Made by a program: the position numbers and the translations under genes
NCBI GenBank assembly: GCA_010015675.1
Contig: ML977004.1
Location: 460,469-524,468 of the forward strand
From: Byssothecium circinans
Taxonomy: Eukaryota; Ascomycota; Dothideomycetes; Pleosporales; Massarinaceae
Direction of reading: 5' to 3'
Length of the DNA stretch: 64,000 nt
Notes under the pieces: model-generated
Seen by the model: the letters and a program-made list of their open reading frames with translations, nothing else
What the model was told of the DNA's origin: nothing
Databases searched by the model: none
Part shown: positions 21,401-33,346 of the stretch, piece by piece
Layout: the number at the start of each line of letters is the position of its first letter
Position numbering within the stretch: position 1 is the first letter of the stretch

Positions 21401-23090
21401 TTCGCAGGTGATGTGAAAGTAGCTGTTTGAGGCCTTCTGGACGTCCATCATCTGTCGTTTGAGCCGCTACAGCCGAGCTCTTCGTATAGGGTTTGTTGTG
21501 AGGAGCGCCTGCTCATTCCAGGCCTTTCTAGGATTCGTGTTTTGAAGGGATAGGTTTCAAATGATGCATGTGCCGGAGTAGTGAGGGCGCAGAAGCTCTG
21601 AGACCTAAAGCTCACCGATCATGCAAGCTCACAGGGAGATGGCTAAACAACGCGGCTGCCCCATGCACCCATGCGGGAGGAGAACCACAGCGGCGGTTTT
21701 GTTCGAAGTGATGCCGGCTGCCACCCCCGGAGCGGCGTCGAATGCGCATACAGCGCTGGGACGCCTCGACCGGCAATGGCCTCTAACGAGAATCGTTTGG
21801 TTCGGCATTGGATAGTTTAATGAAATACCAAACGGACTGTGGCAAAGTGACAATTGTCACCTGTGCGCTGGCCTGGCCTGGCTCATTGGGTGTGGAGAGG
21901 GATATGTCCTCCCTCCATTGGTCGTGAGTAAGAAGCCCGAGCTTCTACTTACAAGATCTTTACTCTGATACCATGCGTGGCGTTTGGCATGGTGTCTAGG
22001 ACCCCTCGATAATGCCAAAGGATCCGTTGTCCGCTCGAACCAAACGGCGGAAGCGATGGAATAAAAGCGTGCCAAGTAGAAGTGAAATTCGACAGAAGAG
22101 ACGATCTGCTCACCAACTGTCCCCCTACCGTGTGATTCTGTCGAGATGAGTAACGGTTGAGGCAATAGACGTAAGTTAATAAGGCTAACTGATGCATTTC
22201 CGCCAGAGCTTCATCACTTCTGCTCTGTTAGTTCCACTGTAGACCGCGGATACGTACCCCGTGTATTGAAAATGAGTGTGAGTTCTTTCGTGGTGGATGA
22301 AGATGAACCATTTTTTCACGGCCGGCTTCTTCCCTTCCTGACGTCGTTGTTAGTCGAAGCAGGGCTTCCATGACCCAAACGCCGCACGTGGTCCCTCAGA
22401 CAAGTGATCGTGCATTGCTGAAGAGAGGACGGGAGAGATTGAGTACATCTGCATGCCAGAAGGATTGGAAAAGAGCGTGTGGTGCACGAGTACGGGCAGG
22501 GGGCGGTGCAGGGATGGATGCCTACCCCGTAGAAGCAACTGTTCAATGTCGTCAGTCTGATTAGACCAAGGAGGGAAGCCGCGTTGTGCTCAACGGAAGG
22601 CACCACCAACGCAACGGCAGTTGCCCAGTTCCGACCTCCATGCCGATCAAGTCTTCAAACATTGATGATTCATTGAAGTACAGAGTCGCTCCACGTGAAC
22701 ATGCGAGGATTAACCACCGGGGTGCTATTGCTATTAGACGACTAAAGCTGGATTACTACATTCAATAAAGGGGGAATAGATATCGAAGGGTAGACTAAGG
22801 TAGAAAAACATATGAGAAGAGGACCGTCTAGCCAAGGCGGTGGGCCAGATACCACCAACAAAAAAAGGTCATGTCCGATGAACGAAAAACACCCCCAGTG
22901 TAAGAAGAGGAACCCCCCTGGCTCGGCTCGCTTCCAACCCCGTTCTCCTTGCCTCCGATATTTGCAATACAAGCCAAGCCAAACCGTACATTACCAACGC
23001 CTCGCTACTGCAGCGCAGTATGCCAATTGGCTCTTTGAATTTTCACCGCAAGCGCGCTATCCATGACCCCGGCTGTCATCAGTGAGCCAT
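18480..23090. other. 4.6 kb stretch without a recognisable gene
   Basis: Only short overlapping reading frames on both strands, none with a domain, signal peptide or consistent splice pattern that I can recognise. Base composition is balanced, without obvious AT-rich decay. Weakly coding-like pieces are the minus frame ending near 19412 (LPWIGGVFITRVYATIHGRP) and a Cys-containing plus frame near 20990-21100 (KDRCPLCSLAQDMSKLLAEL). It lies downstream of the septin and upstream of the PQ-loop gene. It may be long UTR or promoter DNA, a non-coding RNA, or very old repeats. Confidence 0.5.
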
Positions 23091-24534
23091 CTATGCTTCG
23101 TCGGCTTCGTGCTCCTGCAATTGACCGCTCTGCTCCCTGTTCATCCGGGCTTCGATCTCTTTCAGCTGGCTCTCGCGGGCCAAGAGCTCTTGTCGCTTCT
23201 CGTTGATCTCGCGCTGGACCTTGATCTCGATCTCGCGCAGCTTCTCCTCCTCGCGACGTAGCTGCTCCTCCTTCAGGCGAACCGACTGGCTGGCAAGGTC
23301 TTCGGGATTCATCGACGAGTCCCTACATATGGATTAGCATGTCAATCAATTCAACTGGAGAATGATCACGTACGCAGTAGCACCACCTTCGACACTCTTG
23401 CTGAGCTTCTCGGTACGGTAGTTCTCGTAGAGGAAGTCGTGGGTGATCTCCTTGAGATCGGCAAGATGGCTGTGGAGCAACGCACTCCGGACGGCCAAGA
23501 AGTCGGAGTGACGGGGGTTGTCGACCTCAACGAGACCCCATGGGTATTGTCGGGCACGCACTCGTCGGCCATTGACCTCAAGCACATCCTCCGAACCGAC
23601 AATCGCAAAGGGCATGAGACCACGGAGCTCGGCATTCTCCTCGACTGTGTCCTCGTCATCCTCTTCGATGTCGTACGGGAAGTTGTACACGGGGATACGG
23701 TAGTGCTCGATGTCCTCCATGACCAGTTTCTTCGACTCGGCGAGTTCGGCGGGCGTGAGCGAGTCGGCCTTGCCAATGACTGGGATGACGTTGACGCGGG
23801 GAGACAGGCGCTTCATAAGCTCAATGTCGAGTTCGCGCAGACTAGCAAGGTCAGTAGGAACGGCGGAGCGGATAGGGGCAAACGCACCCGTGTCCGGTCG
23901 GCGTGATAAAGTATAGCAGGACATGCACGCGGTTGTCACGGATGCTAGGGTTACGCTTGATACGCGATTCTTCCGCAAGGATGGAGTCGTACTGCCTCTC
24001 GAGGTAGCCAGCAATCTCTCCGAAACTGTAATGTGTAAGTGGGAGAATGGCGGTGGCATGGAGGCTGCCTACCTAGCCTCATTATCGATCTGGTCACCGA
24101 ATCCGGGCGTGTCAACGATGGTGAGGGAGATGCGGGCGCCTTCCTCGTCGAGTTCTATCATCATCAGCCAAGGTGTCCTCCCACTACATCATCACAGCAA
24201 CATAGCATACCGACAGTCACGGGTTGGATCTTGACACCCTCCTCGAGATGGGCCGAGTTGGGATCGTCGCTGTCCTTGCCCGAGAGCACCTTCCTGCCGC
24301 AGAGCGTGTTCACAAACGTGGTACGACCGGTGCCTGAGGCGCCGCACACCATCAGACAGAACTGGATTCCCTTCTTGACATTCTTCTTCCTGCGCGTCTT
24401 GAGTATCTGGGGAGAATTAGCGCACGCGCTCCATGATCGGAGGCAGGGCAGGCGGGGGGGTAGAGGCGCCGTAAGCTAGACGGGGCAGATGGGGGTAGAT
24501 GGGGGAGTGTTTCGGGGTGTCGTACCGAAGACAT
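23091..24534 (-). CDS. cdc11: Septin, Cdc11/AspA class
   Basis: Core septin of 374 aa in six exons: 24534-24526, 24406-24211, 24154-24073, 24025-23888, 23841-23374 and 23322-23091; all phases agree. The first exon encodes only MSS. A basic stretch (KTRRKKNVKKG) precedes the GTPase domain. G1 is GASGTGRT, with Arg where most septins have Lys, as in Cdc11-class septins; G3 is VDTPG and G4 is GKAD. The septin unique element follows (FLYENYRTEKLS). The last exon is a coiled coil of about 55 residues (KEEQLRREEEKLREIEIKV...), again as in Cdc11. It assembles into hetero-oligomeric filaments at septation and branching sites. It is divergent from the PROPPIN gene, sharing about 0.9 kb of upstream DNA. 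Confidence 0.95.
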
Positions 24535-25470
24535 GGTGGACAGCGGGCGGTGAGTGTGTTCTTTTCGTGCAGAAAGTGTCCCCGCAGGTTGTGTAGACGG
24601 CGGCGGGAGAGAATTGGCGTGGGTGGAGTGTCGGTCGACTGTTTGTGGTGGTGTCGAGGTGTCGTCGAGGAAATTTGGGACGTGGATGGGGACGGGGACG
24701 TTGGCGTTAGCCAGCAGCTCCTGCGCAATGCAAAGGGGCTCGCTAAGGCTGCTCCCCCCCGGTCGCTGCTCCCCATCCATCTCCATCCCATTTGGCATCT
24801 TCCTCTTAGCCGCGGCCACCTGCACAACGGCGGAGACGGCCACTACTGCGAAACCACTGTGAGATGTTTGACTCACTAGATAACTCGCCTCTTACTGTTC
24901 TACATTGCTTCCACCATTGGCTCTTCTCACTTGATACGATTCATTCACGAGAGCAAACATCACCCCTGCGCGGTCTGGGGATCGCCGGCCCAAAAGGGTA
25001 AGTTGATTCGGAGCAATCAGTGAACACCCATACAGTATCGAGTCTGTCTTATCATAGGATTATCTTTCGCTATTTACTTATGACCAAAACACTATCACGC
25101 TGCTTGAACAGTACAGCTCCAGCTACATCATTCACATGAACTAGCGCCAACGCGAGATCACGTGTTAGCATTTCCCAAGCGGCTAGACCCAACTGGAGCT
25201 GGACGGATGACATAGTCGGCGGCCCTCAACTGTCAACCACGCTTCGCTTCCTCGCTACTACTCGACACCCCACCGCCCGCATTCTTTTTCGCAGGGACGT
25301 GAACTTAGCATGCCGCCTTATCGTATCCCTCCGTTCCCCACGCCGTTTGAAAGGCCACCTCATAAAAGACGCCCGCTGTCCACGTCTCGGTGACCACACC
25401 CACACTCCCGCTACCGCTATATTCAGGCCACCGCTGTCTGTTTCTATCCCCAAAAGGTCCCACATTCGCC
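24535..25470. other. Divergent promoter, septin and PROPPIN
   Basis: 936 bases between the septin start (minus) and the PROPPIN start (plus). It is pyrimidine/purine-skewed near the septin and has one CACGTG box at 25159-25164. Open frames here are antisense shadows or chance. It should hold both promoters. Confidence 0.55.
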
Positions 25471-26696
25471 ATGAATACCCGTCCCATTCTCGACTCAGAT
25501 GCCGGTCCTTATGCGCTCTCCGTATCGTTCAACGCAGACTACTCATGCTTCTCCGTCGCACTCGAATCAGGCTACCACATCTACAGTTCCAGTAACGGCG
25601 AAGCCAAGCTCATACGAGGTATGCCCCGTACCATCTGCCTAGCATCAACGCTTACAGCAGCGTAGAAGTCGACGGCGGCATCGGCTGCGCAGAAATCCTC
25701 GGCACCACCGAATACATCGCCCTCGTCGGTGGAGGGAAACAGCCCAAGTTTCCGCAAAACAAGGTCCGTGCCGAGGATTCAGACTGGATACATGTTGCCA
25801 CTGACACATACGAGGTGCAAATCTACAACGATCGCACTGCAAAGGTCACCACAGCGCTGGAGTTCAAGACACCGGTGCAGAGGGTCCGGATTACCAGGAC
25901 ACACTTGATTGTGGTGCTCTTGAACACGATCTCGATCTACAAGATGAAGATTCCACCAAGCAAGGTCAAAGAATACCTGACTGTGAGCAATCCGTTCGGG
26001 CTCTGCGCTTTGGGCAATGGCGTCGTCGTCTTCCCAGGAAGGTCTCCAGGCCAGCTCAATCTCTTCCACTTCGAGTCGGAGCAGATCTCGATTGTTAACG
26101 CGCACTCGGCTCCTCTCCGCGCTGTAGCCGTCAGCAACAACGGCGACATGGTGGCCACCGCCAGCGAGAAGGGTACGTTGATCCGCGTTTGGTCCTACCC
26201 TAGCTGCACCAAGGTCGCCGAGTTTCGGAGAGGCGTCGATGAAGCTGCTGTATTCTCCCTAGCCTTCTCCCCAAATGGCTCGATTCTAGCGGTAACTTCC
26301 GACAAGTCGACTCTCCACCTCTTCGACATCGCGGCAACGACCTTACAAGCGAAACCCGACCCCACCAAACACAAGTGGGGCTCACTATCGATGGCAGGAC
26401 CCTTACTTCCACGTCAGTTCTCCGACACATATTCGTTCACTTCCGCGAAGTTCGAGATGGGTGATGAGCCTCTAGGTTGGGGTCCGCATACCAAGTCCGT
26501 TACCTTCAACGCCGGTATTCCAGGTGTGCCCGGCGGACGGCCCACGAAAGGGCTCATTGGCTGGCTCGACGACCAGACCATTCTCGTCATTGGCGCTGGC
26601 CAAGATGCTCGGTGGGAGAAGTTTGTCCTGGGGGTTGATCAAAATGGGAAGAGAATCGTGTACCGGGAGGGCTGGAGGCACTACCTCGACTTGTAG
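25471..26696 (+). CDS. hsv2: PROPPIN, Hsv2/Atg18-family phosphoinositide-binding beta-propeller
   Basis: WD-repeat protein that binds PI3P/PI(3,5)P2 on membranes and acts in micro-autophagy and vacuolar traffic. Exons are 25471-25618, 25666-25763 and 25815-26696 (375 aa). The second intron (51 nt, GTCCGT..GAG, with a CACTGAC branch site) is a multiple of three and open, so it could be missed and read as 17 extra residues; removing it restores the NKVQIYND strand expected after ALVGGG. The PROPPIN hallmark FRRG lies near residue 219, flanked by SEKGTLIRVWS and AAVFSLAFSPNGSILAV blades. Hsv2 rather than Atg18 is chosen from the DGGIG and ALVGGG.P.FP.NKV block and short length. No defect was seen. 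Confidence 0.9.
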
Positions 26697-27206
26697 AATC
26701 CGGAGCGGTGAAGACTGGATCTCATCATGGAACGGGACCGAGTATTCACTTATCGCTAGACCGCATTTCTACCGGCGAGTGCATCCCTGACCAGTCCCCA
26801 AAGCATCATTTGTATATCATTATGTGGGGTCATTCGTCGAGAGGTCAGATATGCTTTCCGAAGTACATGAGACTGGAAGTGTATCCAAATACCATGCAGC
26901 CCAAATTCAAGCGGTTATGCATTTATACGAACCACGCTCACGTCATGGATCGGGGATCGGGATTGGGATTGGAGCTGACGGTTATTCCCTTCCTTCTCTC
27001 ATATTTGGTTCTTTCCTTTCTTTGGGAGGCGAGAATCGGATTGCATGTGATTGGGATAGACCATCGCAATCAAGGCCTTGAAACATGTTGGATCCATTCG
27101 ACCTTGGAATATGCCCAGCCTCGTGGTTTTTATAGATGCAATGTTCAACTGACTTCGATTCACAACTTGACTTTCTACGCGTACTTCACAATCTACAATT
27201 ACAATC

Positions 27207-27232
27207 ACGACCACGACCACGACCACGACCAC
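27207..27232 (+). repeat. Hexamer array (GACCAC)n
   Basis: About four tandem copies of GACCAC in otherwise mixed sequence downstream of the PROPPIN gene. Confidence 0.8.
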
Positions 27233-27424
27233 TCCACCATCTATGTTTCCTAGGACTCTCTCCCTGTCTCACTCGTTGGTTTTCTTCACGTTCTCTTTAT
27301 AGTGTACGTTATACCATACCAAACAACATCACAGAAAATAGAACGGGATGGCATAGCACAGCAGGGAATAGTATGTTAATAAAGTACATGTAAATAAAGC
27401 GGAGCAAAAACCTTGACAAAAAAA

Positions 27425-27515
27425 CTTTCACCTTTCACCTTTCACCTTTCACCTTTCACCTTTCACCTTTCACCTTTCACCTTTCACCTTTCACCTTTCA
27501 CCTTTCACCTTTCAC
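27425..27515 (+). repeat. 7-bp minisatellite (CTTTCAC) x13
   Basis: Thirteen perfect head-to-tail copies of CTTTCAC, followed by a degenerate CTCCC. No point difference between copies is seen. This is the longest tandem array in the window. It is not a telomere repeat (TTAGGG type). Confidence 0.97.
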
Positions 27516-28105
27516 CTCCCTCCACGCACGTCTCTTCTTAAGCTTAAGCTTACACTAGGCCTTCCAAGAGCGTTTATTCACATGCATAGCATGGCTGGTT
27601 ATCATATCATCCTCTCCGTTTCTCTGTCTGTCTGTCTGCATGTATAGTTGGTTCTAGGGTATGCACGATATCGGATATCGGATATTGTATATCGTATAAC
27701 AAGAATTAGAAGCACTAGGACCAGCACCAGCATCTCCCTTCCACACTCCTCCCCTCTACTCCACTCCAAGAACCAGAAGAAATGAGAAAAAGAGATAACT
27801 GATGAATAGAGAAAGAGGGAGAAGAAAAAATAATACCCTCTGCCCATCCATTCCATTCGATTAGGCCTAACATCTTACACCCACCCACGGGCACCTAGCC
27901 ATTCCAAAACGCCCCATGCCTGACACCCTGACGTCCCGACACCCAACACCCAACACGCATAAACTTTTTACTAGTAGAAGCACTAGCTAACCCCCCGGCT
28001 ACGCGAACCGCCAAAGCGCAAGCGCAAACCCAACCACAAACCCAGAAAGCAGGCCCAGAACCAAAAGGAAGGAGGAGGAAAGAATAGGACAGAAAAGAAG
28101 CCGAA

Positions 28106-29737
28106 TCAGGCCGGTTTGTCACACCCAATCCTACCCAACAATTCCTTCCGATCGCCATGTCCCGGGATACTAATCCCACTCGCCCTTGCCGCCGAACTCC
28201 TCTGATGCGCCGCCCTCTCCCTCCTCTTGGAAAAACTGAGCGCCTCGACGCCGACTTCCTGCTCCATGGGCGTGCCGGGACCCATCCACTCAGCGCCACC
28301 CTTTACAGAATTAATCGGTCCACTGACCCTCTCCCTCTCCATTGCATCCTCGTCTACTTCTTCGCCTTCGTCCTCGTCATCCGAGCGTACATCATCGGCG
28401 TTCTGGCCACGCACGACTTTATACACGACCTTGACGATCATGACGAACCAGAGCAGGATTATGGCTTGTAGGGCGAGGAGGAGGGTGAGGAACGAGTAGC
28501 GGTTCGAGGGGTTCCAGCATACGGCGCCGTCGCGGTTGGTGTATGCGCTGATGAGGTTGGGCCAGAGGCTGTTGCCGCCGAGGGCTTCGTATTCGGCGGT
28601 TTGAGAGGCGGGGATGAAGGCGCCGTTGGGGAAGTAGCAGCCGGGAGCCATGTCGGTGGGGGAGTGCTTGTAGATGGACCAGCAAACGAGGGGGTAGAAG
28701 ACGTGGCGGGTGATTAGCCAGGTGATGACGAAGAGGCCGAAGAAGACGTCGCATGCGTTGGAGTAGCCCGTGTATTTGAGGAGTTTGGCGGTCTGTTTTC
28801 GTTAGATATGAAGTGTGAGGTTGGGGGTTTAGACGTACCGGCAGCACTATGTCGACCAGATCCATGATGCAGAGGATTACCGTTCCCACGCGGGTGTGGT
28901 ACATTCCGTAGGAGAGGAAGAGCAGGGCCGAGGTGAAAATGTGGTGGGTGAACATTTCCCAGTAATCCTTGCGCTTCTCCTCAATGTTGACCACAAGGAG
29001 TTGCTGTAGCCAGAAACCCCACTGAATGAGGTAGTACAGCTTCGAGAGGCCGGTGATCTCGCGATATGGCCATCCGATCCACAGATTGTGAAGATTGAAC
29101 CAGTAGTTGGAGTTGTAGATGATGTACTGTTCTCCATTAGCATCCCGCTCCCCTCATCTTTGTTGATCATGTACGCACCATGCCGAGCGACCAGGAGCAG
29201 ACACAGTAGCAGATCAGCCACGCCTGCTCCTTGAACCGTTCCAGCCCCTTCTTCGTCTTGATACCGCTCCGCCTGGCCAGATGGTCCAGGACATACTCCA
29301 TCACAGCTACCCTCAGTCCGGTAAAAGTTACTAGACACAGTACTACGTAGTAGAGGTCGTCGGTGCCGCAGCCGTACTTCTCCGTCTCAGGATTGTAGTA
29401 GGAGAGGCGGAAGAAGCGTGAGGTGCGCCGCCGTGCGCGGGGGAAGAATATGTGAGTGAGGAAAAGGAGGAGTAGGAGGTTGACGGAAATGCCTGCACAT
29501 GGAATCAGCTCACACGGTCGGTTTCCACACCTTTTCTGGGGACATACCAAATTGGTGGTCGCATACCTGCGCGCACAGATAGCCCAGAAGACTGTCTTCG
29601 GCCGGTTTCGTCTTCGTTTTCCTTTTTGCCTTCTGTGCGCCTGCTGCCCCGTTGGTGTGCGTATCTGGAAATTCGGCGCCATTGGCAACAGGAGCGGCAT
29701 GAGAGCCCCGGCAAGGGGTGGAGATCTTGGTCGCCAT
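28106..29737 (-). CDS. lag1: Ceramide synthase (Lag1/Lac1, TLC domain)
   Basis: ER membrane sphingosine N-acyltransferase. Four exons, 29737-29548, 29492-29179, 29126-28839 and 28792-28106, give 492 aa with matching phases; introns are 46-55 nt. The Lag1p motif is present: FWLQQLLVVNIEEKRKDYW, then the conserved paired histidines in MFTHHIFTSALLFLSY, followed by the MDLVDIVLP segment. At least six hydrophobic segments are visible. The N-terminal 50 residues are Lys/Arg-rich and cytosolic. The C-terminal tail has an acidic Ser/Asp stretch (DDVRSDDEDEGEE), a likely casein-kinase-2 target as known for yeast Lag1. Start 29737 is the Met preceding a Thr/Pro-rich leader; upstream sequence in frame is unlike the family. 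Acyl-chain preference cannot be told. Confidence 0.93.
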
Positions 29738-30679
29738 GCTATTGCGAGGGCATGCAGAGGTGCAATCTGGAAGGCGGGTGCGGTTTGCGGGGGTTGTTTG
29801 CGGTGAGGAGGTGCCCCGAGTGTGACGAGCGAAGCGATTAAATCTAGGCCGTGTGGGCGAGACAGCTGCTTCGATGGCCCCGAACACAGACGTCTTCCCC
29901 AGTCTCGGCGGAACGTGTCGTCAATCAATTGCAGCCGGCGCAATGGCTGTGTGGGTGGTTCGAGGCGGTGACGAGCGTGCTCTGCGTCGGCGGAGAAACG
30001 TTAGGAATAGGCGGTCATAGGTGGCTTGGCCGAGAAGAGGAGGGAAGAGGCTCGGACGCTGTACAGGTGCAGTGTGGAGCAGCCGTTGTCAGGATTGCGC
30101 TGTCTCCTGCTTGTTGTTTCTGTTTCCGTTTCCGTTTCTGCGGGGAGGCTTCAAATGCTTCGAACGACAGGCAGGCGGCTTCGAGTTTCGGACGGGGACG
30201 ACGAGCAATTGAGGGCAGAACAGCAATTCAGCACAAGTGAGGAGTGAGCGACAGGAGAGAGACGCTTTCGGAGGTTTCGTTTTGGGCTTCGCGGCCGATG
30301 ATCAGATTGCTGGCCTGAGCTTCTTGAGCGCAAACCGAGAACTTCTCCTGTCTTTCAGGGTCCGGGGCCGTGGCCGTTGACGTCCCCGCCAATCATCGCG
30401 CCCATGTGTGCCACCCGCGCCGAGCTATATTGCCCCGCGTAGGGAGGATCAACGGGAAAGGCGAGAAAACCGAAGACTTGAACGAGGGGAATAAACAGCA
30501 TATTGATAATATCAAAGTACAACTACAGGAGACACCCGCCTTGCGCGTCGTGAGCTTCCATCCAATCCCCGTTGAATTGATTGTCACTCCACCCTGCAAA
30601 TTCAAATCCATAAACTAACTGACCAACGCCGTGATGTACCTATACATGAACAATCCAACCCAATCCCCCGTCAGCCTGC
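29738..30679. other. Ceramide synthase upstream region
   Basis: About 0.94 kb between the ceramide synthase start and the BI-1 stop, both on the minus strand. It contains a short TTTCCG/TTTCTG hexamer run near 30116-30140. No gene was recognised. Confidence 0.5.
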
Positions 30680-31570
30680 TCAGTTGTTGCTGCTCTGCGA
30701 GTTGAGGATCCTCAGAATGGCGAGGAACAGGTTGATGACATCCAGGTAGAGCGAAATGGCAGCTGCAATCTCCTCCTCGACATGGTAGTGGCGCATGATC
30801 AACTGCGTGTCTACCAAGATGTATCCCGAGAAGATCAACGCGCTGAGGATGCCGTATCCAAGCTCGACCTTGCTGCTCGCCGGCATGAACATGGTCATGA
30901 AGCCGAACAAGATCAACACCCACAGAGCGCCACCGAGGTAGGGAATCCAGCTGGTAAAGTCGTATTTGCTTTGGCAAGCGAATGCCGTCAGCGCCACAAA
31001 GATGCCGAACGTGAAAATCACCGCCTGAAGTACGATCCGCGAGTCTGTGAACGATACGACGACCGAGATCATGTATGCTTCCATGGCGGTGAATCCAGCG
31101 AGGAAGAGCAGGTTCGTGGGGTACGACTTGCGCTTCCAGAAGGTGAGGCCGAGGAAAATGAAGGTGCCGAACACAGACACCCACAGCGGCCACTGGTGTG
31201 TCTGGATCCATGTCTTGTACGATTCGGAAGCGAAGGAGACGCCGCTGAGGGCTGCCGTTGCGAGGAGTTGGACAGTGCTGCTGTGCATTAGCTTTCTACG
31301 TCTTTATCGTGGTGGCGTCATTGCCGGGCATACTCACAGAATCGCGTATACCTTGCGGACAAAGGCCATGCGTATATCGAGCGTCGCCTCCGCTACCACA
31401 CCGCCGAACTTGAAGTCATCCGGCAAGTTGTCATTTTCCCCTCGGGGCGCATCTGTGATCAAAGGATCGCGGACGGGGTCCTGTTCTTGATAGCTCGGTG
31501 GCGCTTGCGAGTACGATGCCCCGTCGAGGGAGTCCCGTTGCGGGATGTTCTGGTATTTCGGTCCGGCCAT
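30680..31570 (-). CDS. bxi1: Bax inhibitor-1 family protein (TMBIM)
   Basis: ER/vacuolar seven-helix membrane protein of the BI-1/TMBIM family, linked to calcium leak, the unfolded protein response and cell-death control. Two exons, 31570-31338 and 31280-30680, give 277 aa; the 57-nt intron has matching phases. The N-terminal 60 residues are Pro/Asp-rich and soluble, with PPSYQE. Hydrophobic segments run from LLATAALSGVSF to the last pair (LGYGILSALIFSGYILVDTQ and LYLDVINLFLAILRIL), followed by the family's short C-terminus. The DTQLIM and EEEIAAAISLYLD segments are strongly conserved in BI-1 proteins, including the acidic residues thought to gate calcium. No defects were seen. Confidence 0.93.
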
Positions 31571-32640
31571 GGTGTTTGCGCGAGCTTTTGCGATCGTGGT
31601 TCGATGCCTGTCGCGGGTGTTGATGTGGAGGGCGTAGGTGGAGGAGGAATGCCGTGGTGGGCTGTGTCGGTGTTGAATGCGCCGCGAGGCAGTCATCTGA
31701 GCGCTGCCTATGACATAATCGATGGCTTGGTCATCCACCACAAACGACTGCACCGCATTCACTCCTCGTATGTTGCAAACATGATATTACTCTCAAAATT
31801 AACCAATGAATATCCAATAATCATACGAGCCCAGCTTTTCACTTTCAATACCCCCCATAACCCTATACTCAACAAGTCCATGACGTGACCTTGGAAACTT
31901 CCAGACACTCGACGAGTCCTTTAGAATATGCCAAATGTTCTTAACCGGTCTTTCCAAGAACCATGTTCTACGCAAGTCTATCTCCTATCATCCAATACAT
32001 GTCTAGAATATCCAGGACTCTTCACCATGAAAATACGCCAACATAAACAAATATCGCTGGTGGCCATCCAAACCCGCCTTCATCAAAGGCGACATTCGAC
32101 TCCAGCAATATTCACTCTGACCAAAGTGTGAACACCGCTTGTTAACACATATTATCGGCGTATAACCATGGAAACACGCTTGAGCGCTGTAGATAGCAGT
32201 CTTTAGAGGCATCCCTATCCTCTAGCGCTAGGATACGCGAGGTCACGTGGGTGAACCAAGCCCGCACGTGCGAGTTTAGAGGGTGGGTACCGTGACAGTA
32301 GGTACTATTGCTAAGTGCCGGTTTGTAGTAATAGAAAGGTAAACGGTGTAAAACATTGTCGAATCGTTGAATTGACGGTAAGAGTATTGAGCATAGATAT
32401 AATTGTAGACTACGCCTACCATGGTATGTACCTCGCACTCTTTGAACCTGGAACGAAACTGGGGTAAAATACTCGAGCCGCTACCTGATTCTCATACTAT
32501 ATTTTTTCGGAGAAGATAACCCACATTTTTTCTATTGTAAGCCCAGAGCCGTTGAACCGCTATTTAACTTTTTCATGCCTTGTTGCTATCTTTGCCACAG
32601 GTAGGCTTACTCTGGCCCTCGAGAAAGTTAGCAGCATTTA
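31571..32640. other. AT-rich intergenic stretch
   Basis: 1.07 kb upstream of BI-1 and 5' to the rhodopsin-domain remains. It has two CACGTG boxes at 32244 and 32265. No coding sequence was recognised; the missing N-terminal helices of the rhodopsin-domain gene were searched for by eye and not found. Confidence 0.45.
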
Positions 32641-32671
32641 TACATATCCAAACTGACATGGAAACAGATTA

Positions 32672-33346
32672 TCAAAGCTATCCCCTACTTTTTACAAGCC
32701 GTGCATACTTCTAGCGAAACTATCACTCTGCGTCTTCCTCAGAATCTTCGACGCCAGCACGGCATTGAGCTACGCCATCTGGTTTGCCATTGTACATAAC
32801 GTGCTGCTTCAAACAGCAGCTTTCTCCTCGTCGATTTTCCTGTGCATACCAGGGACACCAAAGCTCCAGCAATGCTCCGGAAAGATTTCGGAACAAGACG
32901 TTGTGACGGCCGGTTTCAACAGTTTAGTGATGTGTATCTGCTTCTACTGCCGCTGTGCGGAGTGTGGAATCTTCAAATGCGCCGGCGGAGGAAGATCGCT
33001 GTCCTACTTGTATTTGCAGCTAGAATGTTGTAAGCTTTCATCCAAGCTTGAAATGCAAGAGAAGCACCGATTTGTCAACAGAGCCTGTGCTTCAAGTATC
33101 CTCGGCTTGATATGGCGATTGAAGCAGAATGCAAGTCCAGTCGTGACATGGAACTTTGCACTAGAGATCATACGAGTGTAAGTCTCAACTTAAGGTACAC
33201 TGTTGCATTCTGAAGCTACCATGGTAATTAAAGAATTTTTCGGCTCACCGCCATTCAACACCTTCGCGCTCGAGGCCATCATCATTATCGGACGCTTTCC
33301 CGAGCTGTTCAAATCAAAGTACGGTCTGAGTTTGAGTCCTATGTAG
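32672..33346 (+). pseudogene. Frameshifted rhodopsin-domain integral membrane protein
   Basis: Remains of a fungal seven-helix protein of the Rhodopsin_dom group (PTH11-like and related). Frame one reads KPCILLAKLSLCVFLRIFD, then helices through IVHNVLLQTAAF, the CIPG..K segment and TAGFNS. At 32923-32925 (TTT) one base is missing and the next frame continues FSDVYLLLLPLCGVWNLQM-RRRRKIA, the most conserved helix and loop of the family. A normal 52-nt intron (33030-33081) then joins in phase to ACASSILGLIWRLK and SPVVTWN. A further donor at 33178 and a possible last exon (GRFPELFK) ending near 33346 follow. N-terminal helices are not found. A Ser/Glu-rich tail near 33430 may belong to it. It is truncated and shifted, though splice sites survive. 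Confidence 0.68.

Larger units (their letters stand above)
26697..28105. other. Convergent 3' region with two simple repeats
   Basis: 1.4 kb between the stop of the PROPPIN (plus) and the stop of the ceramide synthase (minus). It holds the hexamer array at 27207-27232 and the 7-bp array at 27425-27515, listed separately. Open frames here are low complexity. Otherwise 3' UTRs. Confidence 0.5.

Noticed and set aside
23439..23906. Plus-strand 155-codon gene
   Set aside because: Antisense shadow of the conserved septin GTPase exon.
27425..27515. Telomeric or CRISPR repeat
   Set aside because: The unit CTTTCAC is not TTAGGG-like, and the tandem copies have no spacers.
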